Part shown: positions 29,595 through 45,991 of the stretch, in pieces
How positions within the stretch are numbered: position 1 is the stretch's first letter
How the letters are laid out: every line of letters begins with the position of its first letter
Source: Halocaridina rubra
Lineage: Eukaryota; Arthropoda; Malacostraca; Decapoda; Atyidae
Reading direction: 5' to 3'
NCBI GenBank assembly: GCA_037179515.1
Contig: JAXCGZ010021000.1
Coordinates: forward strand, 20,001-84,000
DNA length: 64,000 bases
Made by a program: the position numbers and the translations under genes
Notes under the pieces: model-generated
The model's database searches: none
The model's input: only the letters and a program-made list of their open reading frames with translations
What the model was told of the DNA's origin: nothing

Positions 29595-32390
29595 TTAGTG
29601 ATACTTATCATACCTGTCCTTAAAACTATGGATTGAGATAGCATTAACTACCTCCTCGCTTAGCCAATTCCAATTATCAACTACTCTTACACTGAAAAAG
29701 TATTTCCTTACATCCTGCGAAGAAGTTTTCTTACGAAGCTTCAAACTGTGACCTCTAGTACTAGAGCCAGCCATATCAAAATATCGATCCCTATCCACTC
29801 TATCATAACCATGAAGGAATTTAAAGACTGTCACCATATCCCCCCCTCACTCTTCTAGCTTCGAGTGATGGTAAGTCTAATTCCCTCAGCCTCTCATCAT
29901 AACTGAGATTGCGTATTTCTGGCACCAGTTTCGTGGCATGTCTTTGAACTTTTTCAAGCTTAGCTATGTGCTTTTTCAAATGCGGATTCCAAAAGGGGGC
30001 TGCATATTCGAGTTTTGGCCTCACATAGGTTACATAAATATTTCTGAACATTTCCTTGTCCATGTGCCTGAAGGCTACCCTTACATTTGATAAGAATGCA
30101 TATGCTGCCCTTACTATGCCATTTATATGTATTTCTGGAGACAAATCTGTTAGTATGTTTACTCCTAGATCTCTCTCATTTTCTGTCTCTTGAAGTTGTA
30201 CTCCAGCCACCGAGTAGTCAAGCTTGGGCCTTCTTGCACTTGTACCCATTCTCATTACCTTACATTTTGAAGTATTGAATTTCATTAGCCACTTTTCTGA
30301 CCACTCATGCAGATCATTTAGATCCTCCTGAAGTTCTCTACCATTGTTCTCGTTTTTTACTTTCTTCACAATCTTTGCATCATCTGCAAACATATTCATG
30401 AATGAATTTACAGACTCTGGTAGGTCATTTACATATACAAGGAACAAAAGTGGCCCTAAAACTGAACCCTGTGGAACTCCACTACTAACTCTTCTCCATT
30501 CAGACACTGAGTGTCTTACTCTAACCCTCTGTTCCCTTCCTTCTAAGTAAGTTTTTATCCAGTGTCAAACGCTTTCTGGAAGTCTAGGAATATGCAATCT
30601 GCCCAGCCCTCTCTTTCCTGTAAGATTTGGCTTACCTCATCATAAAATTCTAATAAGTTTGTTACTGTTGATCTACCTTCTCTGAAGCCATGTTGCCTCA
30701 CTGACAAAAAGTTGAAGGATTCCAAGTGAAGAGAGATATGTTTCCTTAGTAGTTTCTCCATAACTTTGCAAACTATGCTGGTCAAGGAAACTGGTCTATA
30801 GTTCAGAGCCGTATCCCTCCTTCCCTTTTTGAAGATAGGTATCACATTTGCTTGTTTCCAGCATCTTGGAATCTCCCCCGACTCCAGTGACTTTTTAAAT
30901 ATGATACTTAGTGCCACTGATATTGTGTTTGCGCATTTTTTAAGCACATGAGGGGATATGTCATCAGGAACTGTAGCTTTATGAACATCTAAATCCATCA
31001 GCGCTTTGCATACCTCTGTGGCTGTAAGGTTGATGTTCTCTAATACCAGCCCTTGAGCTTCAATCACTGCAATCTGAGGGGGTGGGGTATTTTCTACTGT
31101 AAATACTGACTGAAACTCCTTGTTCAATTCTTTGCAGATCTCTTCATCCGTCTCAGTGATGCTTCCATCCGCTCTCTTTAGCCTTAAAACCTGTTCTTTT
31201 ACCTTCAGTTTTCCTCTGATAAAGCTGTGGAAAAGCTTGGGATTTTCTTTAGCCTTCCTGGTGATGTCCCTCTCATAGTCTCTCTCTGCCTCTCTCCTTT
31301 TACTTAGGTAGTCATTTCTTGCTCTTTTGTAGGTTTGCCAGGCATTTATGTTTTTTCTCCTCCTATACCTTTTCCAGCATTTGTCTCTTCACTCCTTAGC
31401 TCTTTTACACCCATTATCGAACCATTTCTCTCTGGCATGAATTACACCTACTTTGGTGACAGGTATGCAGCAATCTACTATCTTCCCATATTTCTCACAA
31501 AAGATGTCATACATTTCTTGTACAGATTTGTTGTAAAATAAGGTTCTCCAGTCAATAACTGCAAAAAGCTCATTCATTTTGATGTAATCTCCTTTCGGAT
31601 AGTTCCTCCTCATGTCCTCAGTGCCTCTACTCTCAGGAAGAATATCTTCAATGATATACTCCATCAACAACACACAGTGGTCACTCTTTCCAATTGGTGG
31701 TTCATACTCAATTTTTTCCATATCCAACACATTATCTGTGAACACTAGATCAAGTAGTGATGGCTCATCCCCACCCCTGGCCCTTGTTGGTTCCATTACA
31801 TGTTGGTGTAGGAAATTCCATTGTACGCAATCTAGGAATCTTGCCCCGAATGAGTCCTCACCACTGTGTGGGTCAAGATTTATCCAATCTATCTCTTTAT
31901 GATTAAAGTCTACCATAATCAAAATCCTACATTTTTTTTCCCGTGCCATGTTAACAACTGAGTTTATGACTTCAATAGTACCTATATGACTTTCCTCATA
32001 AACTTCAAGCCTATTTTGGTTCCTTGGTGGGTTGTATACAACAGTTATTATAATGCTCTCTGACCCAGTATTTATACGAGCAACAAGAAATTCCTTGAAC
32101 TCACTTTCTATAGCCAAGTTTATTTCTTCGACTTGAATCCTTTCACTTATGAGCAGTGCTATCCCTCCACCAGTCCTCTCAGATCTTTCAACCCTTAGTA
32201 TTCTGAAACCCTTAGGAAAAACTGTGACACTGTTTATGTCCTCACTCAACTTAGTCTCTGTAATTGCTACTATATCTGCCTTACTGTTGTGAATCCTATC
32301 TTTTAATTCTACTGCCTTACCAGCTAATCCATCAGCATTTGTGTATAACAATCTTAATGAGGCCCCATCCCCTGATCTTCTGTCATTATC
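29595..32390 (-). pseudogene. CR1-like LINE ORF2 (endonuclease, reverse transcriptase)
   Basis: The endonuclease region (32351-31389) has LLYTNADGLAGK, AITETKLS, VDFNHKEIDW (usual GDFN) and GKSDHCV. A stop at 31389-31391 interrupts it, the same frame resumes through the RT fingers (YRPVSLTS, QHGFREGRST) to FLDFQKAFD, and then a deletion removes sequence before WIKTYLEG. In a new frame RT continues with SSGVPQGSVLGPLL, the catalytic MFADDAK and LEYAAPFWNPHLKKH. A one-base C-run expansion near 29845 shifts the frame before the C-terminus VFKFLHGYDRVDRDRY. It is inactive. ORF2 frame text begins upstream within ORF1. Confidence 0.9.
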
Positions 32391-33433
32391 TTCTTTATCT
32401 CCCCTTTGTCTGGAAGAACTCTGTAATGAAAATTTTTCTTCTCTTCTTCATTTCTTTCATCATTTAACCTTCTTGCCTCTTGCAACAAGTTTTTGATCTT
32501 TCCCATCTCTTCCTGTGTTCTGTATTGTCTAATGAACACTTCTTTGAATTCTTGAAGGTCTTTTAGACTTTTTTTTCTCAACAATATTTCCCTACATGTT
32601 TCCCCTCTCTCAAAGGTTACTTTTGTTGGTCTCGGCTTTCCTTCCCTCGAATATTTACCTAGTTGGTGTATGTTTACAATATCCTCAGGACCACATACTA
32701 CTCCAAGCTTTCTTATCAGGTCTACAACCCTAGCTTTATTTTCTTCAAGTCTCCCCTGCCATGTTGGCTCCTGGGACTCGCTTATGCCTGAGATTACCAC
32801 TGTCTTCTCCTTATCAAGTGCCTGTCTGATGAGTGGGTTTGCCCTTTCCATCACAACGTCTTTCATTTTTTCGATTACTGTCTCTTTATAGTCAACTGTT
32901 TGTATGTTTTCCAGTGCCACCACCTTTACAGCCTCTTTTACTGCCACATTCCCCTTTAGTGCATCAGCAAAGGAAGTTTTCATGGCATCATTTTCCATAT
33001 TCAGCTCCTGGAACTCTTTTCTGAACTGTTCAATGTTTTCCTTAGTCTGGACATTCCAAGCAGCAATCTCGTCTCTCTCAGAAGAGAGCAGTGAACTAAC
33101 ATCTAATTCCTTTAGGTTGTCATTCAGCTGTTTGTTTTTATCTTCTTGTTTAGAAAGTCTAGATTCTAGTTGACTCTTTTCCCCTTCCAGCTTTTTTATT
33201 CTTTTTTCTAGTTCCTTTCTCTCCTGCCCTTGTGTTTTATTTGCTTCCTCCAAAGATCTTATTTGCTCTCTGAGTGTTTCATTCTCTTTCATTTCTCCAT
33301 CCATATTCCGAATTTTATCATCAAGGCTTATAACCATTTCCTCTATATTCTTGATTTTCTGTTTGAGTCTCCTGATGGCTACCCCTCCTACTGACCCATG
33401 GATGGGAGAGGTTTGGGACAGAGATGGCGTCAT
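32354..33433 (-). CDS. LINE ORF1-like coiled-coil protein
   Basis: An intact 359-codon frame. Residues of about 20-135 are strongly heptad-like and charged (LEEANKTQGQERKELEKRIK-type text), predicting a long coiled coil. The C-terminal half includes KPRPTKVTFERGE and IRQYRTQEEMGKI, like the RNA-binding domain of LINE ORF1 proteins. The TAA at 32354-32356 lies inside the upstream part of the ORF2 frame, so the two ORFs overlap. The expected role is trimeric RNA binding and chaperone activity in the retrotransposition particle. No stop is visible, unlike ORF2. Confidence 0.8.
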   Translation of the reverse strand: MTPSLSQTSPIHGSVGGVAIRRLKQKIKNIEEMVISLDDKIRNMDGEMKENETLREQIRSLEEANKTQGQERKELEKRIKKLEGEKSQLESRLSKQEDKNKQLNDNLKELDVSSLLSSERDEIAAWNVQTKENIEQFRKEFQELNMENDAMKTSFADALKGNVAVKEAVKVVALENIQTVDYKETVIEKMKDVVMERANPLIRQALDKEKTVVISGISESQEPTWQGRLEENKARVVDLIRKLGVVCGPEDIVNIHQLGKYSREGKPRPTKVTFERGETCREILLRKKSLKDLQEFKEVFIRQYRTQEEMGKIKNLLQEARRLNDERNEEEKKNFHYRVLPDKGEIKKIMTEDQGMGPH

Positions 33434-34820
33434 TTTTATGTTCTCCCTCTCACAGAATATAGAAAGAAGACGAGAAAGAGGAAAAAAAAGAGAAAAAACT
33501 TTTAATTAAGCTTCACACCGAATTTTTATATCTCCATATAAGTGCTATTTAGTGACTCAGTTTATCTCTTTTCTGGTAACACACATCTTAACTTAAAAAC
33601 TTGACCATGGTAATTTAAGTATAAAAAGAAAAAGAAAAACAAAAGTCAAACCTGAAGGAAAATTCGAATTTGTGTTTGAGGTGGCACCCACCTGTTTCTG
33701 TTATATATTCTTCCTAACTGATAAACTGACTTGCTAACCAAGATATGTTATCACGGGATGAGACTTTACATTTAACTCAATATATATACAAAATAACAAA
33801 ATAGTAAAAGAGAAAGCTAAAAGAAAAGCAAAAAAAATAAAGAAAATAAGACTGCTGTACTACTTGGCAACTTAACTCAGTACTGTTGACAGGTGGGTAT
33901 TTGGTAATTTTTTTTTCTTTTATTATTCAATTTTTTCGTGCATCAAACTAACTAACTAGTTAATATAAATGGGAAGGATACTGATTTTAACAATATATAG
34001 AACCACAGGATCAGGTAAAACGGCTTAAGAGCTTTCCCCAGTTTACACAAAAAATTAGGTAATGTGATGTGATGGCTTCACCTCTGGCAACTCTTCTAAA
34101 TTTCCTTCAAGGCAGAACTGGACGGCAGCTTCTCTCTCCCCTCACGAAAAATGTTCTCAATTTTTTTTTCCTTTAATATTTTGGACAGTCTCGTCATACA
34201 ACAAATGTAAGTTTTGTACTCACAATACTCTGCAGGATTTCAGATTTAGGGAAATTATGGTAAAGTTTTCCACTAAGCACTTAGTCACTCGAAACAATTA
34301 AAAATTTAAGAGGAGCAGTTCCGTGTGTCACTGAACGCGCGGCGTGTATGTGGTGATGATGACGTGACATACTCATGTACATAGGTATTTTACAATTATT
34401 TTTACGTTTACGTACTGTATAAACCCTCCCTGCACTGTTTAAAAAACACCCTTTACTTTATAAATAACAGCATGCAACGTAAATTTATATGAAAGTGATA
34501 CATAAAATTACGGTGAATGAAGTGGTAATTACATGACATACTCATGTACATAGGTATTTTACAATTATTTTTACGTTTACGTACTGTATAAACCCTCTCT
34601 GCACTGTTAAAAAAGCACCCTTTACATTTTTTATCAATTAAATAATGAAATTTGTTTTTTTCAATAAAAAAAATGAAAATACTGAAAATTTTTATTTTTT
34701 TCAATATTTTAATATTTTTGCGTATACCCAAAAAATAAAATAATTTGCCAAAAAAAAAAAAACTGTGGTACAGTGAAAACGCGAACCAAGAAACGTGATC
34801 CAGCGGGGGATCACTGTGTG

Positions 34821-34961
<141 letters not shown>

Positions 34962-35269
34962 CCCTCGTTTATCGCGAGGGTTAGGTTCCAGGACCCGTCG
35001 CGATAGGTGAATTTTCGCGAAGTAGGAACACCTTAATTTTTTTTTTTTCTAAGATTATTGTGACACCAGGATGGGCCAAAAAATGATAAAATAAAACAGC
35101 CTTTATCAGACTGTAAAGAAAAACAGATGGAGAGTGTAATGACCTGTCAAATGTGAATGGATTATAAAAGATGTGTAATGAATATCCAGCTCTCTGCTGG
35201 GTTTTAATATACAGTACCTCTGCATTACTCTCATGATGTCTATTCCAAAAATTCTTCTAAGATCTCATT

Positions 35270-35282
35270 ATTATTATTATTA

Positions 35283-35345
<63 letters not shown>
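35270..35345. repeat. (ATT)n microsatellite
   Basis: ATT tract in the left foldback arm; a second one lies at 35399-35470. Confidence 0.9.
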
Positions 35346-35347
<2 letters not shown>

Positions 35348-35397
35348 TTATTATTATTATTTTTAACAATAATTTTCCTTTGATGATGATTGTGGAG

Positions 35398-35398
<1 letters not shown>

Positions 35399-35471
<73 letters not shown>
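35399..35471. repeat. (ATT)n microsatellite
   Basis: Second ATT tract of the left foldback arm. Confidence 0.9.
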
Positions 35472-35550
35472 CATTACAAATTTGTAATTAAACCATTATT
35501 TTTACAATAAATAATGTAGTTTTGGTTGAATGAACAAGAGTTAATTAAAG

Positions 35551-35659
<109 letters not shown>

Positions 35660-35778
35660 ATTCTATTCTACCCAAATCCCCCACACTCTCTTTGTCCCAG
35701 CCAACTAGGGAGGGGCACTGTACACAGTTATTAAAGTAAATAAACCAACAGATGTACAAATGAAGATGAGTCCTTAAT

Positions 35779-35788
35779 AATAATAATA

Positions 35789-35867
<79 letters not shown>

Positions 35868-35868
35868 C
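35779..35868. repeat. (AAT)n microsatellite
   Basis: The inverted counterpart of the (ATT)n tracts in the left arm. Confidence 0.9.
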
Positions 35869-36253
35869 TCCACAATCATCATCAAAGGAAAGTTATTGTT
35901 GCCAATAATAATAATATTAATAATAATAATAAAAATAATAAGATCTAAGGTGAATTATTGGAATAGACATCATGAAAGTAATGCAGAGGTATATTAAAAC
36001 CCAGCAGAGAGCTGGAGATTCATTACACATCTTTAATAATCCCTTCACATCTGACAGGTCATTACACTCTCCATCTCTGTTTCTCTTTGCAGCCTGATAA
36101 AGGCTGTTTTATTTCATCATTTTTGGCCAGTCCTGGTGTCATAATCATCTTTAATTTTTTTTTTTTTTTTTTTGAGGTGTTCCTACTTCGCGGAAATTCA
36201 CCTATCGCAGCCGGTCTCAGAACCAAACACCCGCGATAAACGAGGGATTACTG

Positions 36254-36973
<720 letters not shown>

Positions 36974-37196
36974 TAGGGTGGGTGTATATGCAATGTATAA
37001 TGATGATGATCTTTTCTTATCGTAATCCTCTTTGTACTGGTGGAAGAAGCCTCCGCGGGCGCTTATTTACTATATTTAAAAAAAAAAAAAATTAATATAG
37101 TAAATAAGCGCCCACGGAGGCTTCTTCCACCAGTACAAAGAGGATTACGATAAGAAAAGATCATCATCATTATACATTATATATACACGCACCCTA
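36974..37196. repeat. Long hairpin: two inverted LINE 3' ends tail to tail
   Basis: Arms of about 103 bp (36974-37076 and 37094-37196) are inverted copies with about four mismatches, separated by an A/T-rich loop of about 17 bases. The right arm continues on the minus strand into a CR1-like LINE coding end (37197-37700), so the arms look like LINE 3' UTR joined at their A-rich tails. Confidence 0.9.
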
Positions 37197-37700
37197 CCTC
37201 TGTCATATGTCTATCTAATCTACATTTGAAGGTGTCTAAGTAATACAATTCAGAATCTGAATTCCAGATCAAAACTTAGCACGAGGGTCTGCCCCTCTCT
37301 TTTTTCTTTCTTACTTTATTTACTTTTCGTGATTTTCCCTCCAATTCCCTTATATCCTTAATCCCCTCCCTTTTTTTCCCCTCCTATCCCATCCCATCCT
37401 AAAAAAAAATAAAAAAAAAATAAAAAAAGTATTGGCATTTATTATCCTACTAGGAATGCTCTACGGTATTACCAAGTTAATTTTCACCAATTTCCCTTCT
37501 GAACCTAAATTTATCAAGATTAAATCCATTACCCATTACGAGTTCTGGTTTGATCATGAATTTTCAAAACTTTATTAATATCACCCTTGTTAATCCCTTT
37601 AAAACATTTATACACCTCAATCATATCCCCCCTAACTCTGTGCCTCTCTAAAGAATGTAGATTAAGTTTTTTTAATCTGTCTTATGGTAGATTTAGGCAT
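37197..37700 (-). pseudogene. CR1-like reverse transcriptase C-terminal fragment
   Basis: The minus-strand frame reads LERHRVRGDMIEVYKCFKG, then NKGDINKVLKIHDQ, and after a one-base shift and an AT-rich insertion near 37405-37430 it reaches YYLDTFKCRLDRHMTEVG. The RGDMIEVYK block is the conserved post-RT region also seen (RGDMVTVFK) in the LINE copy at 57027. It belongs to a different CR1-like family and is 5'-truncated. Confidence 0.75.
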
Positions 37701-37811
37701 TGCATAATTAATTTTTTTTTTCGTTTTTTAGTCTTGCTTTGGTTATTTATAATTCTTATTTTATCTTTGTATACATTTGCAGATAGAGGTTCGTTCTCCT
37801 GCATCCTCCTC

Positions 37812-37814
<3 letters not shown>

Positions 37815-37867
<53 letters not shown>

Positions 37868-37886
37868 ATTCTATTCTACCCAAATC

Positions 37887-37944
<58 letters not shown>
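37815..37944. repeat. Two (CT)n tracts each followed by the same 19-bp motif
   Basis: CT tracts at 37815-37862 and 37885-37943 are each followed by CCAACATTCTATTCTACCC, as at 35655 and 36953. The second copy is probably a local tandem duplication. Confidence 0.9.
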
Positions 37945-37948
<4 letters not shown>

Positions 37949-38013
37949 ATTCTATTCTACCCAACATAAGTTGCTTGCTCACTGCCACCATGCATGTCCC
38001 AGAGTACTGTATA

Positions 38014-39159
38014 CAGTGTTGCCTCACTTATCGCGGTAGTTTGGTTCCGGGACCCGGCGCAAACCAGGAAATCTGCGAAGTAGGATCAGCCTATATGTAC
38101 ATAGATATTTTAATATATTTTTACGTTTACACTGTATAAACTGTCCCTGTACTGTTAACATACCACCTTTTACTTCATAGATAACAGCATACAAGCGTAA
38201 ATTTATAAGAAAGTGATAGGAAAACTTACCGTGAATGTGATGATGAAGTGACATACATACTCATTTACAATTATTTTTTTGTTTACGTACTGTATAAACC
38301 TTCCCTGCACTGTTAAAAAAACACCCTTTACATTATAAATAACAGCAAGCAACGTAAGTTTTTATGAAAGTGATAGATAAAATTACGGTGCATGAGGTGA
38401 TGATGAAGTGACATACATACTCATTTACAATTATTTTTTCGTTTACGTACTGTATAAACCCTCCCTGAACTGTTAAAAAAACACCCTTTACATTATAAAT
38501 AACAGCAAGCAACGTAAATTTTTATGAAAGTGATAGATAAAATTACGGTGAATGAGGTGATGATGACGTGACACACATACTCATTTACAAATATTTTTTC
38601 GTTTACGAACTGCATAAACCCTCCCTGCACTGTTAAAAAAACACCCTTTACATTATAAATAACAGCACGCAACGTAAATTTTTATGAAAGTGATAGATAA
38701 AATTACAGTGAATGAGGTGATGATGACGTGACACACATACTCATTTACAATTATTTTTTCGTTTACGAACTGTATAAACCCTCCCTGCACTGTTAAAAAA
38801 ACACCCTTTACATTATAAATAACAGCACGCAACGTAAATATTTATGAAAGTGATAGATAAAATTACGATGAATGAGGTGATGATGACGTGACACATACTC
38901 ATTTACAATTATTTTTTTGTTTACAAACTGTATAAACCCTCCCTGCACTGTTAAAAAAACACCCTTTACATTATAAATAACAGCAAGCAACGTAAATTTA
39001 CATTTCCAATAAAAAAAATGAAAATACTGAAAAAAAAAATTTTCAATATTTTAATATTTTTGCGTATACCCATAAAATAATATAATAATTTCTCCAAAAA
39101 AAAAACCGCGATAGAGTGAGAACGCGAACCAAGAAACGCGAATAACCGGGGTAACACTG
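38014..39159. mobile_element. Complete Tigger-family MITE, 1.15 kb
   Basis: The left TIR CAGTGTTGCCTCACTTATCG and the inverted right end CAGTGTTACCCCGGTTATTC have TA on both sides (38012-38013, 39160-39161). The interior is five to six tandem copies of a 155-160-bp unit (about 38130-39000) holding AACACCCTTTACATTATAAA and AACCCTCCCTGCACTGTT. No transposase. It is mobilisable only in trans. Confidence 0.93.
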
Positions 39160-39464
39160 TAACTGAAGCCCACTGCATAATAGAGTAAAGTATAGTAATG
39201 TATCTTAATTTCTAGCTGTAAAGTGAATATGAATATCTTTTGTATCCTCTTAAAAATAGATACAGGGCTTTCTGCTTTGCTATGTAGTAATAAAATATGT
39301 TTTTTACTTATCTTATATCTTTGGCATGGTGTGTCTATGTAAGGTTTGGAACAAATCTATGCCCTTTATCATTGTTTCCTATGGAAAATAACTCCTTTTT
39401 TCACGCTATTTTCCATTTACCTGACCCTTCTGAGAACCTATCTAGGCGTTATTCTGAGAACTAG
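39160..39464. other. No recognised feature
   Basis: Short unique stretch between the MITE and a (TA)n tract; no ORF or repeat recognised. Confidence 0.4.

Positions 39465-44173
<4,709 letters not shown>

Positions 44174-44250
<77 letters not shown>
44174..44250. repeat. (TA)n microsatellite
   Basis: About 77 bp of AT after the MITE. Confidence 0.95.
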
Positions 44251-44253
<3 letters not shown>

Positions 44254-44296
44254 TAATTTTTACCGCAACCGGAACTTGAACCTAGGACATAATTGC
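44251..44296 (-). repeat. SINE-unit fragment left of the BEL element
   Basis: GAATAATTTTTACCGCAACC and ACTTGAACCTAGGACAT match the tRNA-like part of the tandem units at 50010-50050. The unit continues at 49775 after the BEL/Pao insertion. Confidence 0.85.
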
Positions 44297-45243
44297 TGTC
44301 TTGAATATATTTCAAGACAGTTTATTTGTACGTACATTATGTAAGTGTTATTTTGCATATAGTTTCGTTTATTGTAACGTAAGTGCATGAATGTATACTT
44401 TTAGACTTGGCATGTATACTTATTAATTTCTATCATGTATACATGTATATTCGTATGTATAATGTGTAGTTTATTAGGGAGGCTGGCCGTAGAAGACGTG
44501 GAGAAAGGAATGTAGGTCACTAATGGATTTTAGCCATTAACCCTTCACCTCCTTGATAACGTTTATTGCATCGCCTCGTTGAACAAAGAACTGTTGTAAG
44601 CAAGTCATAACTCAACTTAGTCCTAGTACCAAGGACCCCCACAAACTAGAGGAGTTTGTGGGACTTTCTTACTAATAATTAGTTGCCGTCGTGAGATGCT
44701 ACGAGGCACTCATTCTTACTGTGTTTGTTGACAGTACTTATAAGTTTGTTAAAGAGTAATTAGTTGCTCTCGTGAGACATTACGAGACCCTCAAGTAGAA
44801 GAACGTGATAGAGATCTGTGGATCAGAAGATATGTTTTTGATTCGGAGTCCCGTGATTGCTGACGACATCAGAGTTGTCCGGACAGATGAGTACAGATTC
44901 ATTGTATTTCTAACAATATTTATAACTACGTGTGAGGGACAGAATGAGCTCATTTAATTGAACACTCGTAGGTAGAATGTATGTTAGAAAATGTATTATT
45001 CTGTATGAGGAAGTTTTAATTTAAGGTGAGGAGAGTTTATTTAAATATTCACATATCAGCAGTTCATAAACCCCCATATAAAATATTTGCATGTATGTTT
45101 ATGCATGTAATATTAATTATATTTTATTGGTAGAGGATTTAATTTTGAGATCGTGGTAGGCCTCTACTGAAGCCGTGTCAGGATTTCCGAATTTAGGGGG
45201 TTATAAGATCGAAGGGTAAATAACACACAGGAAATCCTCCACA
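44297..45243 (+). repeat. 5' LTR of the BEL/Pao element
   Basis: 947 bp. Its first bases form a palindrome (CTGTCTTGAA, TATAT, TTCAAGACAG). Ends TG...CA. Confidence 0.95.
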
Positions 45244-45248
45244 GCTTT

Positions 45249-45266
45249 TGGTCCTTCGAACCGGAT
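45249..45266 (+). promoter_or_regulatory. Primer-binding site
   Basis: TGGTCCTTCGAACCGGAT lies five bases after the LTR. It is complementary to a tRNA 3' end (CCA plus a TTCGAA T-loop), the normal primer for minus-strand DNA. The exact tRNA is not assigned. Confidence 0.8.
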
Positions 45267-45991
45267 GAGAATTGGTGTGGTAATGGTGAAAATAGTGTAC
45301 ATTTTAGATAAACTCCCACCTTGTAAGAAGTTAGTGTAAAACTCTACGGTTAAAATCGTCCACATTTCAGCAAAAACAGGGAGGAGCATTGCATGTATTT
45401 GCATGAATATTGCAAATATAACTTTGAAATTTAAGTGGTTGTTGAAATAAATAAGAGAAGCCATTTCCCACGTGGATAAAGCGTTTCTCTATCTGTGGAA
45501 ACGAAATATACTTTCGTAGTTGAGCGTCCATTAAGTAATTTGGATATTAGTACCCAATTTCGGCTGGGTGAACAGTGGTTTTTAGGGATTTGTGTGTTTA
45601 CATATTTCCCATTTAACGATATCTAGAATGTCGTATTGATTCCTTTGTTTACGTAAAGAAATAAAAGGTAGTGACCCACCTACTGCTAGGTGCACAGTGT
45701 CATTTGAAGAACAGTGTGGTTTGCATTACACTTTCCATTTATTGTTGCTGACTTAACAGTGTCGATTAACTGATGAAAAGTGTGTTTTACACTTTGAGGA
45801 TTGGCGTCATAATTGACGGAATTAAATAACTGTATGTTATTATCTTGAGATTTGGAAGATTGTCCTTTGATACTCTTTACAGAGTGATTGTTTGTTGCAT
45901 TGTGGATGCATAAAGAAGATCGTGGATTCTTTGATGATAAAATTGCATCAACTATTTGTTTGTTGTTTTATGTTCTATTTACTTTCTCAAT
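45267..45991 (+). other. Untranslated leader of the BEL/Pao element
   Basis: About 725 bp between PBS and the Gag start without an ORF. It would hold RNA packaging signals; none is recognisable by eye. Confidence 0.6.

Larger units (their letters stand above)
29505..34345 (-). mobile_element. CR1-like LINE, near full length
   Basis: A two-ORF non-LTR retrotransposon in minus orientation. The 3' end carries repeats of ATTAGGTAATCACA (plus strand GTGATTACCTAATTGTG), like the short tail repeats of CR1/L2 elements. The 5' region (33434-34345) is non-coding with T/A-rich stretches. Flanks GTGAATGTG and GTGTATGTG may be the target duplication. A 5'-truncated sister copy lies at 57027-57927. Confidence 0.88.

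Noticed and set aside
29595..31127. Separate small host genes with RT-like text
   Set aside because: All fragments lie in order along one CR1-like LINE ORF2 and are linked by identifiable stops or shifts.
35233..35487. Poly-Tyr/poly-Ile frame
   Set aside because: It is the (ATT)n tract of the foldback arm, not a protein.
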